Shown: one piece after another, positions 11,518 to 21,809 of the stretch | How the letters are laid out: the number at the start of each line of letters is the position of its first letter | How positions within the stretch are numbered: the stretch's first letter is position 1 | Notes under the pieces: generated by a model | The model's database searches: none | Told to the model about the DNA's origin: nothing | Seen by the model: only the letters and a program-made list of their open reading frames with translations | Program-made: the position numbers and the translations under genes | Origin: Tetraselmis striata | Lineage: Eukaryota; Chlorophyta; Chlorodendrophyceae; Chlorodendrales; Chlorodendraceae | DNA length: 64,000 bases | Direction of reading: 5' to 3' | NCBI GenBank assembly: GCA_006384855.1 | Contig: VCJN01001560.1 | Span: 1-64,000 of the forward strand

Positions 11518-12491
11518 CTACCACTTTGGCTTTGAATTGTTTTTTGTCATGTTCAGACGCATGGCGGCATTCATAAATTGAGTGACCTTTTTGCCGCATT
11601 TGGCGCACTCACTAGAGAAGCGACTTTTTTTTTGGTGGGTGATTGACTCGGGCAACGCTGGTTGATGCTCTGTTGTTGCGTGACCACGAGTTTGTGGAGG
11701 TCGGCATGTGGCAATGACCTGAATACTCCTCGTAGCGATGCTTGTGTTTCTTGATGTTGGCCTGCCTCCTTTGGGCGATCTCGACATCGAGGCGGTGCTC
11801 CTCGTCGATAGCCGAGAGATGACTGAAAAGTACTTCATGAGTCGAGACAGCCTCGTTGGCGTGGCTAGCCATCTTTTGCACCTCGGCTCTCTCGTGTTTG
11901 GGAATCGCCTGCAAAGTACGTTGCACTTGCAAGTACTCAGGCACAACGAAAGGTTCATGCAGCAAAGCAAATGCAGCTTGTAGCTTGCGCTGCAAGTCGA
12001 CACAACAACTAGCCATCTTAGGGTCGCTCGGCTTGATGCCGATGTCACGCGCGTAGTCTCCGACGGTTGTCTGAATGCCGTTGGGGAAAGCAGCCTTGAA
12101 GAAAGCTTGTTTCCAATTTTGATAGTTGGCGAAGTGAGTCAGGACCTCGCTCGCAGTCCATGACAATGTGAACCTAAAGCTCATGGCCGTTGAGCACAAG
12201 TTGGTGGGTGTGAGCCGCAATAGAATCGGTCTTGAACTGGCGACCGAGCCATGCCTCAATCTCAGGAACCCAAAGCTTGTTGCGGTCGGAAATCTCCTTG
12301 TCGACATTCTCCAGAAAGGCCTTGACTGCTGGGAAGTCGTGAACGTCGGCGAGCTTGTGAGAGATGTTCTGGGTTGGCGCCACAACGCGGGCTTCCAGCA
12401 TCTTCTTCTCGACAATTTGACGCATAGACTGCTCGGCGGGTGGACCACCGGGAGGGTAACCGGCTTGACGGGCGCTCCGGTGCGATGCCAT
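11518..12491 (-). pseudogene. Gag-like or unknown helical protein in three overlapping frames
   Basis: An ATG at 12491 (minus) opens 105 codons ending HQLVLNGHEL and TAG (12176-12174). The +1 frame continues with RFTLSWTASEVLTHFANY for about 187 codons to TAG at 11612. A further +1 frame, entered at an A9 run (near 11624-11632), reads SSECAKCGKKVTQFMNAAM and stops at 11518. The pieces read as one mostly alpha-helical protein of about 320 residues with a C-terminal CxxCGK knuckle. Such size and make-up suit a retroelement Gag-like protein, but I recognise no family. The first switch is CTT-T-AGG, resembling known +1 slippery sites; the second is a homopolymer. Either programmed shifting or two disabling indels would explain the pattern. 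It lies 0.5 kb upstream of, and opposite to, the truncated recombinase element. Confidence 0.45.
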
Positions 12492-13002
12492 GGCGACACG
12501 CGACTCGGATAAAGGTGAAAGGGTGTAGAATCGCTACCAGAGGTCGGCAGGACCAGCGAAATCGCGATTGTATCGTCGTGAGTGCGAGAGGAGGTCGCGG
12601 TGGGTCGGCAGGTGGAGATGGATCGTAAAAGGAAGCCGAAACCAATGTAAGTACTCGTGGCAGTACTTAATGATATATGGCTCTACTCGTAGTATTTTGG
12701 CGAATTAAGTTGGTTGCTGAATGTAATCTCTTACAAGTTGCTGATGGCATTGGATATTTATCCTCTAGCGGTCCGACTCGGCACCGCGGGCAGGCAGCTA
12801 GTATCATGATGATTAAGGAGTTGTAGCGCGTACTGTATGTTACAAGGAATATTACCGGCGTCTGGTTGTGGCCGTACCAGTAAATAATACGCGTGCTGAA
12901 ATATCAGTACAACAGTACATGCGCGTGTACAAATACTTGGCCATAATCTCGGCGTCACAGGTTTATGGTGGTATCAGGGTAGTCGCTAGGCGCAACCCTA
13001 AC
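12492..13002. other. Spacer before the truncated recombinase element
   Basis: No gene is supported. The motif TAGTCGCTAG lies at about 12971-12980, about 20 bp before homology to the second element copy begins. The same motif ends the TIR element at 6851-6861. Confidence 0.4.
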
Positions 13003-13003
13003 G

Positions 13004-13631
13004 CTTCCCCATCGGCCTCGACCATGTGCTCGAGTACCCGCTTGGTAACCCTCGCCTCTAGCCGGCAGCGGATGAGCACTGCCACTCCGCCGCGTGCTAC
13101 GGGGCTTTCACCGCCGGCTCGGCTGTCGAGCTGCGTACGCTACTGGCGGCGGCATGCGTAACCGACGGAATTACGCCGGCTTTCGGGCAGCGGCTACTCG
13201 AGGCCATCGTCCACAGCATGGAAGGCATCGACGACGCCCATCGGTTCCGCCTGGCTTACATGGGATATACAGATGCAGCATGGCGACACTTTCGCCCGCG
13301 ACGTCGTGCGGGAGCGATACCTCCGCCCCGGCACTCAGAACTTGGGGTCACCCAAGCTCACCGCGAGATGCTGGAGCTCTACACGGACCGCGTCTACGAC
13401 GCCAACATCGCGAGCGCCGCAAAAACCACCGCCCGTCAACGTTTCAGCGGCGCCTTTCGGTGCGACGACCGCGACTGGGACGGCGGCGACGGCAGCCGTG
13501 AATACTCTAAGACTACGCGTCCGGGGCGGCAGGCGGCGGCGCCACGAGCCACGTTCGCGAAGGACGCCACCAAGGACTCCGGTAAGGGCAGGGCGAAAGC
13601 TGAGACTCCCTCAGTCGACAAGGCCGAATGA
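13004..13631 (+). pseudogene. ORF1 (Gag-like) of recombinase element copy 1
   Basis: The frame ending at TGA 13629-13631 encodes a protein homologous to ORF1 of copy 2. Recognisable shared stretches include DHVLEYPLGNPRL, ACYGAF, GITPAFGQ, MEGIDDAHRFRLAYMGY and the tail KDSGKGRAKAETPSVDKAE. In this copy CAG has become TAG at 13059-13061, and the N-terminal 130 or so residues present in copy 2 are missing. Downstream of that stop the frame is open for about 190 codons. No enzyme motif is visible. Position before the recombinase and the basic Gly/Ser-rich C-terminus suit a Gag-like role, which is inference only. Confidence 0.55.
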
Positions 13632-13879
13632 TGGGGTGCTCCGCCGTACCGACCCCAGGCAGCTGCGTTTCGATGACACGCCTCCGGGCGCGCCTTCCAT
13701 GCCACGCTGCACTAGAGTCGTTGGCATGAGCGGGACTCCCTCACCGCTGACCCTTCTGCGCGAGCCGTTAGCCTCCGCCTACCCTCGGCGGGTCAACCCC
13801 CCGGCTCTACTCTGTTCTTCCACATTACGAGTCTACACCGACTCGTCCTCCTTTCTGGTGCCTCCCGCCCCCACCCTTC

Positions 13880-15327
13880 CCCCCCGACTTGCCTCGCTAA
13901 CCCTCTTTGCCCGCCGCCCGCGCAGCGAGCTCTCGCGGATCGCTCGACGAGCCATGTACTCACGCGACGCTCGCTACAAGGTCAGCGGCTACAAGACCCT
14001 GCCATCATGGGATCAGCTTCGTGTTGCACTTGGTCATTTTGTCACCACCCGGCGAGCACCACCCTCAAGCCCGGCAGCAGCGTACGGAGCGTTTCGGCCC
14101 GTCCACCGCACTACGAAGACATCTACTTATTTCATCGCCGACGCCGAAGCGAAGACCCCTTGGAGCGAGCTCATGCGAGGCGGCATCGAGGCCCTCTACT
14201 ACGGCACGGACGACTGTGGCGCCGAAGTGCTCGACCTGCCGACAATCTCGCTCACGGCAACACCTCCTCCAACTACGAAGGCAAGATTCGTGACTTCGCC
14301 GAGTTTTGCATCGACGAGGAAGGCACCTCCCCCTTGGACAACATAAAGTCTACCTGCGTCCGCTACCTCGCCTAGGTTGCGGAGCGCGGCACCATCGGCA
14401 CGCCGGCTCATCTCTGCAACCCTACCTCTCGGCCAGCAACACCTTCCTTCGTCACACCGGTCGGGATGACGCCCCGGCCACCGGCCCAGCCATCGGCGAC
14501 ATGAAGCGCACCTTCATATCCGTCAGCTCAAGACTAGCGAGGAGTTGAGGCGCGCCTCCCTTCCATGCGACGTCATCACCGTCATCATCGACGACCTTGC
14601 TACCCTTCCCATGGCCACCCTCGGCTACGGCACCATCCTCCGCGAAGGCGACGCGGTATGCCCAACATTTATGTTTTTCTCCTCCCGTGGTGAGGCAAGC
14701 GTCTCCTTCCGACTCATCCGCGCGACATGGCCATGGACACCCACAACATCGTCAACCGCGAGAAGGGAGGACATCGCAAGCGTCGAGACGGGTTCCAGCC
14801 TCTACTACAAATACCTACCACCGCCGTGCCCGCGTGTACAACCCTTCTCCGGCGCTTCATCGCGTACCGCGATGCAGCGTTCCGGGCGGCAGCCCCCTCC
14901 GCCAAGCAAGCAACTTGGCCGATTCTAGGCGCTCCCCGGCGACAGGGATACCCCGCCTCTTACGTGAAACGCTCCACCCTCGGCGACTGGCTCAAACGGG
15001 CCGTCGGCCGCATCAATCGAGCTCCCCCCCCCCCCCCCCCCCGAAGGGTTCTCGTGGGCCTCGCACTCCTTACGGAAGGGCGCGGCGGCCAGCGCAAACG
15101 CAGCAGGCGTGCCCCATGACAAAATCCGCCTCTGGGGCGGTTGGGCCCGCATTTCTGCAGCAATCAACGAATACATCGACCCGACAACGCTTCCTACCCG
15201 CGCCGCCGCGCTTCTGCTCGGCTGGCTCTCCCCTCTGTGGTCCTTCGCGGCCTTCTCGACAACGCTCCCGCTCATCCGTCGGGCGCCGCCCCGCCCCCTC
15301 CGCAGTCCTGAAGACCGTGATGGCTAA
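13880..15327 (+). pseudogene. Tyrosine recombinase of element copy 1
   Basis: Several frames together show a SAM-like N-terminal core-binding domain (SNYEGKIRDFAEFCIDEEG, TCVRYLA) and a catalytic domain. Box I is near 14650-14720 (FFSSRGEAS). The box II HxxR motif is at 15064-15075 (SHSLRKGAA), followed by PHDKIRLWGGWARIS and the nucleophile Tyr at 15172-15174 (INEYIDP). The H-R-W-Y segment is in one open frame here, unlike in copy 2. An in-frame TAG (14373-14375; GAG in copy 2) and frame shifts break the upstream part. Enzymes of this type cut and rejoin DNA through a 3'-phosphotyrosine link and insert circular element DNA. This copy cannot make a full-length protein without suppression or repair. 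Confidence 0.65.
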
Positions 15328-15875
15328 TCCTCCCTGCCTACCTCCCATCGAAACGTTCAGAGCTGTGTTCTTGGGGTTCCCTTTTTCCCTCCCTGCACCT
15401 AGGGTAGGCGGGGGTCGACACCAGTTGCCCGCAATCTCGGCGCCACGCAAGGAACCGACCACGGGCAATCCTTGTGCTTCAACATTGAGAAGCCGATGTA
15501 CGGCACTTAACGTGCCGGCCGCGGCGAAAACAACGGTCACCCCCGTTTCCATCAAATCTTATAAAACCATCAGCGTCCGCTAGACTGGACCACTCTTTCT
15601 TTTGTGCTGGCCTCCTTGCCGCACAACCCGCCCTCCCTCCCTCTACTTTTGTGGCTCTTTGCCGCAAGTACCCCGTCCTTTGCGTGTAACTAAGCCTGCG
15701 CACTTTTCGGCTAATCCTCCCTGCCTACCTTTGAAACCGCCGGCGAGTGGACGAAAAACCCCGCCCCGCGGGCCGTACCTCGGTACGGCGTACTTTACGC
15801 ATTACTACGCGGCACCGAGTTAATGTCCGGAGGAGAGCTTACTACCCTGTCTGTACCTGTAGTCGCCACGAGTAG

Positions 15876-17263
15876 ATAGCAGTGTACGCTGCCCCATCGC
15901 CCGCGAGCTCTGCGCTCCCGGCCGGGGCGCTACATAGGACGATAGCCAACATAAGCTCGCCTGCCATCTTCCAGCTCGCTACCTGCTTCGGCTCGCCCTA
16001 CCTCCCATTTTCCGTTTCCGCCTTGCAAGCTCCTCCTCCGACTCCCTACCTTTTCGCTGAGCCTTCCTAGCCTTAAAACCGCGCTTCTTCCGTGTAAAAC
16101 ATCCTCCGCACCTGGTTTGGTAAAAAACATACTCTATTGCGTGTTTGAAGTATCTGTGATCTGTGAGGTAGTCGCTATGTGTTCTATTCGAATTGATGAG
16201 CTCGTCACATATGTCGCGTTTGTTACAGATCAGGCGTACGGAGTACGGGAATACGGGAAATTATCTGTAACGCTCGATATGTAGCGTGACTCTCAATGTG
16301 AAATCTATTCGTATGGGGGCTTTATGCGGTGAAGAGCTGGATTGAAGATATTCACCGGTTCAAAAAAAGGCTACGGGCCATTATTTTCCCCCTTGTGCAA
16401 AAAGCATCCGGTTTCTCTATACTACAACAACTCTACAGCAGTAATGTCCGCATAATATTTTACAACAGCCCACCAAAAGTCTTTGCACATAGAAATTCGC
16501 GATTTTCCTCGCCTTGGTGCCCAAGCTATGGGGCCACGGGCCATGCAGCCTTGTAATCAAGTGTATGCAAGCCTCCTACGCCAAGGAGGCAGCCGTTTCT
16601 TCCGGTTATCGCACTTTTACAATTGTTCTTCGGCAATGGGATTGTTTGGCACATGGCTAAAACCAAAAAAAGGCAAAAAGCGGGTGATGAATAGGGGGCA
16701 ATTTGTTGGCGGCGTAGCTACCATCCGTCGCATATGCCCGCGCGCTGCCGGTGGTGGGTGAACGTATGCATGCGCTGTAAGGCGACCGAGCTTGAGCCCA
16801 ATCCATGCACGCTACCGATGCAATGTATTTCCATGAGAGTGTGTCAGTAATGCCGTCGTCGTGATGGGGCCAATCATCCCACAATTTTCCAAGCTGCAAG
16901 ATAAGCGCCGTTGGCCGCGCCTCGCTGCGTGAAAGTAGCACACATAAAGCGCCTTCGATTCCATAGGTGCATGCTTATACCCCCCGCACCGTTGGCTAAG
17001 CGCGGGCTGGCCCCCTCGACAACAATGTCGCCACTGCCGCACACGTCTGCGCGCATATTGTTAACACATGTCACCGAGCCATCATCCAAGGGGAAAAGCC
17101 AAAATGATGACGGGGTCCGCGCGACGTGGACGAGACCTATCCAAGGGGTCCTCGCGTCTGGGAGCTTGCGTGGAAGGGCACATTACATTCCCCCATCATG
17201 CGCCCACACCCACCGTGGGTGGGCTGACTGGGATACCAGAATAAATGCTAACTTGACAGGCGC
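15876..17263. other. Spacer, no convincing gene
   Basis: Only short frames, mostly below 100 codons, with no motif. GTAGTCGCTATG at 16171-16182 repeats the TIR-like motif found elsewhere. Region 16480-17110 has a base composition like the interior of the 5.4-6.9 kb element and may be an unrelated decayed element. Confidence 0.4.
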
Positions 17264-17382
17264 CATAACATTTCGACGTTTTATCAGATTAGGCTCAAAA
17301 TTAGTGCGATGGAAGGCTCGTGACTTGCGCTTTCCGACGCGCTAATTTTCAGCCCAATCTGATAAAACGTCGAAATGTTATG
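17264..17382. repeat. Long hairpin: 45-bp arms, 29-nt loop
   Basis: The left arm 17264-17308 and right arm 17338-17382 are reverse complements with 3 mismatches in 45. The outer ends read CATAACATTTCGACG and its complement. Such a compact near-perfect palindrome resembles a foldback MITE or a pair of abutting transposon termini. It has no coding content. Confidence 0.85.
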
Positions 17383-18288
17383 AATTAAAACGTGATCGAA
17401 ACATTACTGCTTCTTGCAGGGCGAACAGCCAGTTCGCGTATGTCGCATGCAGCCCGCTAGCTGACCGTAAACTCCAAACCATGCGCCGCGCGGCATGGGG
17501 TAGGTGGCCACCACATGTATCTCGGCGACCATGGGAGAAAAAGACGGTTCTTTATGTCCAAATGTCGGCGTGCCGTGCGCTCAAACCGTTCACAGCCAAG
17601 ACGTGCCGCACTTTCTTACAGTGCCACGCGCGCCGTCGCATCTGCCCTAGCACACCACGTACACACTCTTTCATGGTTATCCTCGCAATAGCTGCAACGG
17701 CGTAGACTTTGTGTGGGTTTACCGATTAGAAGCGACCAAACCCGGATCATACCCATAAAAACATGCAGAGACTTTTTGGTTGCTATAGCAACGATATTGT
17801 CGTTGCTGGTGCTGGTAGGGATTAAATATTTATATTGAAGCCTTATCATTAACAATCAAGCTCTAAATGAGAGCTAATCATGAAGCTTGGACTATAAGGA
17901 CTCCCTACCGGGTACGGTACCATGTAGCGAGTAGTATAGGATTAAGAGGCTTTCTGGATTTCTGGATGGATTTCTTGAATGTTGCTTGCATCTAGCGCAT
18001 GTAATCATTTTTTTTTTTTAAATCAGCCGCGCCGGGCCACTGTGAGATTCAGATGTGACGTAAATGTGCCCTACTGGTGACGAATGACGACATACAGGGA
18101 CGATACGGGACGGACGAGGGACGTGGATTTCATACCCAGTAGCGACGACTATCGCGCGCGACCTGTAAAGTACTATATGAATTTCTCGTTTCCATAATTT
18201 CATCAAATTGATATGCGCACGCGGGCTCGCGTGTCGCCCGCCGACGCGGAGCACCCGGGCTAAGTACATGCGGATGTACGCACTCATT
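17383..18288. other. Spacer with dispersed-repeat fragments
   Basis: No gene is supported. The minus strand of about 17942-18003 matches 52541-52598, and 18038-18060 (minus) matches 25580-25602 exactly. Both are described under findings. A T11 run lies near 18009-18019. Confidence 0.5.
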
Positions 18289-18354
18289 GCACATCGCCGC
18301 ACATCGCTGACCGCACATCGCTGACCGCTGACCCCGCGGTGTGCGGCGATGTGC
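18289..18354. repeat. 15-bp perfect inverted repeat around short GACCGC tandem motifs
   Basis: GCACATCGCCGCACA (18289-18303) pairs exactly with 18340-18354. The 36-nt loop contains short direct repeats of CACATCGCTGACCG. A GGTAGGT-rich purine stretch follows at 18378-18420. Confidence 0.8.
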
Positions 18355-18489
18355 GGCACGACGGGCGGAGGTGTGGGCGGATGTAGGTGGTACGGTAGGT
18401 GGTAGGCGGTAGGTGGTGTTCGTAGGTGCGCATTTTAATGCAACCGCCCTAACTGCTGATGATTGTGTACGTAACGCCCCAGCACGCGC

Positions 18490-20260
18490 ATGAAGTACGG
18501 GGTCGCCTCACGGTCACCGCCGCTCACCGTTGAATCAAGCGCGGACAGCCGCGCACTCGCATCTGTGTTGCCTGCCGGTGGTGGGTTACATCCACCCCAA
18601 CTCTCAACCCCCCCCCCCCCCCCCCCCCGCCCCCCGCGCGCGGCAGCAGGCATGCCGGCAAAGGGATGGATAGCGAGTGTGTCGAAGGATGGCGTGTACA
18701 CATGCAAGCACTGCCACGGCATCGTGACGGGCACATGTGATAAGATGGCGCGAGAGCGGCACTTCCTAAAATTCCCGAACTGTAGCCGCTCGTTGAAGCG
18801 TGCGGCTAAGTTGCGCCGCAAGGCCGCCTTATCACAAGCAGCAGCAGCAGGGGCGGCAGCAGCAGCAGCAGCGACAACAGGGGCGGCAGCATGAGTAGCT
18901 GCAGCCGTCGGAAACGGCCCGCCGGCGCCGGTCTCAGACGACGGCGGCTCGAAGGTGGACGATGTGATGGGCGTGGGGGAGGACCCCGTTGGCGAAGACG
19001 GTATGGACATCGACGCGCCTGCGTGGCCGCCGGCGGGCGTGGAACCCGCGATGAGGGCGTGATATGGAAAGGCGATCCCGGCGACTTCTACATGAAGGTC
19101 ATCGCCAAGAAGTTCCGGGGAGTATGGCACTACGGCGTGATACCGAGTGAGGACTACGGCGGGGCGACCCAGTGGCGCGCTGTTTTCGAGGACGGGGACA
19201 TTGTGGGCCTTCTGCGTTCAGAGGTGAGTGGGCCCGGCCTGCGTGCTGGTGGCACCACTTAACTGCGGTTGTATGGAATCACACGCACCCGCCCGGTCGG
19301 CGTGGCAGGTTGTGGATGCTATGGCGGCTGCCCAGGAGCACCCCCCTGTGGATGCGGACGGGGAGGCTCGCTTGGTAACCGTCCATGAAGGCGATGACTT
19401 GTCCAGTGAATCACGCACCTTGCCCGGCGTGCGTTCAACACAACCCGGCTGGCGGAGGCCAAGCATAACACTGGCTGCCATGGCGTGTGCCATGTGCATG
19501 TGGTCCCGGGCTATGTCAGCATGGTCAACCTCTTCCCCCTCGCGCCGTTCCACCTGTTTTTTTTTGGCTTGGGAAGGGACTTCTGGAGGAAATTTGTCAC
19601 CGTGCAGGGCCACATTGGATTCCGAGCTATGAAGCAGGAAGACCGGCGCCAGGCTTTAGTCCCGATACCCAGCAACTTTGAACGCGGGTTGCGCCCTTCG
19701 TTTGCAGTGTCCAAGAATCGAAAGGTAAACCCCCCCCCCCCCCCCCCCGGGCGTGGGCGTGGGCGTGGGCGTGACGGCATTCCCCTCCATGACTGCAGGG
19801 TCAGGCAAGGTGACGGTGCAGTCCGGCTGGGTCATGGAGGACTGCTTGCACCACATGGAAACATTTTCCATTCTTAACGCCGGTCCGCTGTTCGAGGAGG
19901 CTCGGGTGAAGGCGATCATGCCCGAGAAGGAGCTTCCGTCCCCAGCGGTGGTGCGTTCGGTGTCGCGACTGGCGGTGCTTGGGCACATGTACAAGCGCCT
20001 GCAAGGAGCTGCGTGGTTCGTCACGCGGTGGGGGTTGCAGAATGCAAGGCGCAGGTGGACGCGCTCACTAGGGAGGGGAGGACTCGATACCCAGCGCGGC
20101 GCCAAGGCGCGGCGGCCGGGGCAGCGCGGCGCCAAGGCGCGGCGGCCGGGGCAGCGCGGCGCCAAGGCGCGGCGGCCGGGGCAGCGCGGCGCCAAGACAG
20201 CGCATACAGCGGAATCGGCGGAAAGGGATGCATTACAAGCTGTGGACGGCAGCCGCTGAA
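18490..20260 (+). pseudogene. Degenerate multi-exon transposase-like gene (zinc-finger and Tudor-like pieces)
   Basis: Plus-strand pieces read as a decayed or intron-split gene. From 18490 a frame contains GVYTCKHCHGIVTG and RERHFLKFPNCSRS, a BED-like C-x2-C...H-x6-C finger. It then has an Ala/Gln tract, a TGA at 18892 and an acidic continuation (MGVGEDPVGEDGMDIDAP). A second frame carries VIAKKFRGVWHYGVIPSEDY and QWRAVFEDGDI, which looks like a small Tudor/chromo-type barrel. Its donor at 19223 (SE|GTGAGT) joins in phase an exon after 19308 (VVDAMAAAQEHPPV). Later pieces (19485-19720, FPLAPFHLFFFGLGRDFW; 19801-20090, GWVMEDCLHHMETFSILNAG) recall the 'L.P.H..LG..' region of Tnp2-type plant and algal transposases. 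I regard it as transposon-derived and probably inactive; the family is unresolved. Confidence 0.4.
20092..20196. repeat. 30-bp GC-rich tandem repeat, about 3.5 copies
   Basis: The unit GCGGCGCCAAGGCGCGGCGG plus CCGGGGCAGC is repeated head to tail without mismatches, then diverges at 20197. It lies near the end of the degenerate transposase-like region and is a simple minisatellite. Confidence 0.9.
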
Positions 20261-20798
20261 AACTATGCGGTCATGCCGCAACAACCCCAGCACTGGCTTC
20301 TGGATACCTCTGATCTGGCTGGCGGCGGCGGGCTGCGGGATGCAGGGCCGCATGACTGAGGTGGCGGTGCTGGTGAGCCCGGACAGTCTGCATGCGGCGG
20401 AGGCGGCGCAGCCGCATAGGCACTAGACAATGCTCTGAAGCGAGCCCCAATTGTCTGCCCAGCGCCTGCCCCAATGTAACGCACCAGCTTGGCAGCAATT
20501 GGCAGCTCTTTTGCCCCCCCCTCCACCCCACAGACACACTACCAATACCAGTTTCTCATCCCGGCGGGCAGTTGATGCGTATACCCAGGCTTGTGCGTAC
20601 GCGGTGCGGCGGCGGGGGGGGGGGGGGGGGGGGAATCACTATAGCTAAGCTAGTGATGTGAGATATGAGTGCAGCAACAGATATTGTGCAAGATATAATA
20701 CGATGGCATGCAAGCGGGTCCCCGCTCTTCCACAATCATTGGCCTTGCTCCCTCTTGCCCCGCCCCCGGTGCCCTCTAGCTGCTCTCAGCATCCCGAG
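20261..20798. other. Spacer with a G18-type run
   Basis: No gene is supported. A long G run lies at about 20615-20633. The rest is unremarkable. Confidence 0.5.
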
Positions 20799-21138
20799 TG
20801 GGATGGGCGGGGCAGCGGTTGCTACAGAGTGAGGCGTCGCATCGTTTGCAGTAGCAACGCAGCCTTTCCGGTTGCATAGTGTGACGCAGCCTGGATGTAA
20901 CCCAGCAGTACGCGCAAAGTGCAAGTGCAAGCTGCTGGTGGCGTGGATCCACGCGAGGTCGCAGGACGGTGCGCGAGGGGGGGGGGGGGGGGGGGGGGGC
21001 AGCGGCTGTGGGATAGGCGGGGCAGCGGTTGCTACCGAGTGAGGCGTAGCATCGTTTGCAGTAGCAACGCAGCCTTTCCGGTTGCATAGTGTGACACCGC
21101 TTGGATGTAACCCAGTAGTACGCGCAAAGTGCAAGTGT
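20799..21138. repeat. Direct repeat of ~130 bp separated by a G run
   Basis: 20799-20931 and 21009-21138 are near-identical (GGGGCAGCGGTTGCTAC... to ...GCGCAAAGTGCAAGTG). They are separated by a spacer containing a G21-type run at about 20979-20999. No function is visible. Confidence 0.85.
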
Positions 21139-21179
21139 TACACGTCCGTGTGCCCCACCCAATGACATTGCGCCCGACC

Positions 21180-21809
21180 TCACTGACGGCATGTCTCGCT
21201 CTCCTTCAGCTCCTGGGCCGTCCGCCGCCTCAACCTGCGCACCCTACCAGCCGCGCGTGCCTTCTCGGAAACCTCACACACGGCGGCGCGAGTCGCGTCG
21301 TGGAATGCGTCCCTAACATGGCGGAACTCCGCCCTCACCGTGGCCGTGGTCGGGCAGGGGACTGCCCGCTGATGGGTCGCCATGCATGGGTACTTGGGGC
21401 CGCACAAAGCCGGGGTGCCGTCGCAGCAACACTCCCAGTCCGTCCGTTGGCCGCAGTCCACGCATGACGGGCGTCCGGCCAGGACACGCACATGATAGTG
21501 CATGTGGCCGCCTCCCGCCACTGCTCGTAGTGCTCCGGTCAACATGGCGACGAGCAAGTCGGCATGTCCCGCAGGTGGCTGCGGGGCGGGTGGCGCGAGC
21601 GCAGCCTCGCTCGCCTCGACAACCCCCTCAGCCCGATCAGTCGCCTCGACCACGGCCTCCTCCGCCTCCTGACGCGGCGCACCAGGCGCATCATCGTCGC
21701 CTGGCAGGGCGTCCCCCCCCGCAACGGCGCCGTCGGCGGTGGCCGACGCCGTCGTGGCGGAGTGTTGTGAGGAGGTGGCCCTAGACATAGGTGGGGCCGG
21801 CACCGCCAT
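21180..21809 (-). CDS. ORF with C-terminal Cys-rich zinc-ribbon-like domain, probably element-derived
   Basis: From ATG 21809 (minus) 209 codons run to TGA at 21180. The frame is open further upstream to 22163, but that part is Arg/Pro-rich. The middle is Ala/Glu-rich (EAEEAVVEATDRAEGVVEAS). The C-terminus holds PSCVDCGQRTDWECCCDGTP, then ALCGPKYPCMATH: C-x2-C, CCC, C and C with a final His. This spacing recalls the cysteine-rich domain at the C-terminus of piggyBac-type transposases, where it binds the element ends. No DDE core is seen upstream, so it would be a fragment. No splice partner was found. It could also be a free-standing zinc protein. Confidence 0.35.
   Translation of the reverse strand: MAVPAPPMSRATSSQHSATTASATADGAVAGGDALPGDDDAPGAPRQEAEEAVVEATDRAEGVVEASEAALAPPAPQPPAGHADLLVAMLTGALRAVAGGGHMHYHVRVLAGRPSCVDCGQRTDWECCCDGTPALCGPKYPCMATHQRAVPCPTTATVRAEFRHVRDAFHDATRAAVCEVSEKARAAGRVRRLRRRTAQELKESETCRQ

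Larger units (their letters stand above)
13003..15875 (+). mobile_element. Tyrosine-recombinase element, copy 1 (5'-truncated)
   Basis: Homology to the 25.6-29.4 kb copy starts abruptly at about 13003 and ends at about 15875. The left terminal repeat and N-terminal part of ORF1 are missing. Retained parts, in order, are ORF1 (to 13631), the recombinase ORF (about 13.9-15.3 kb), a short repeat B1 (about 15320-15345), the A-type terminal repeat (15358-15627), B2 (15709-15740) and a right end with an inverted CTCGGT...ACCGAG. The B1-A-B2 order is the split-direct-repeat layout known from PAT/TOC-like DIRS elements. No reverse transcriptase or RNase H motifs are seen. Both ORFs carry disabling changes, but the recombinase C-terminal catalytic box is intact. 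Confidence 0.8.

Noticed and set aside
13273..14346. 357-codon Arg/Pro-rich plus-strand frame in element copy 1 (427 codons in copy 2 at 26662-27945)
   Set aside because: It crosses both ORF1 and the recombinase in the wrong frame and conserves none of their motifs; length comes from lack of AT-rich stops.
18435..19130. 231-codon minus-strand frame opposite the zinc-finger/Tudor-like pieces
   Set aside because: Ala/Pro/Ser-rich, no motif, while the plus strand shows recognisable zinc-finger and barrel segments.
20092..20196. 30-bp regular repeats considered as a CRISPR array
   Set aside because: Units are head to tail with no unique spacers, and the genome is eukaryotic with spliced genes.
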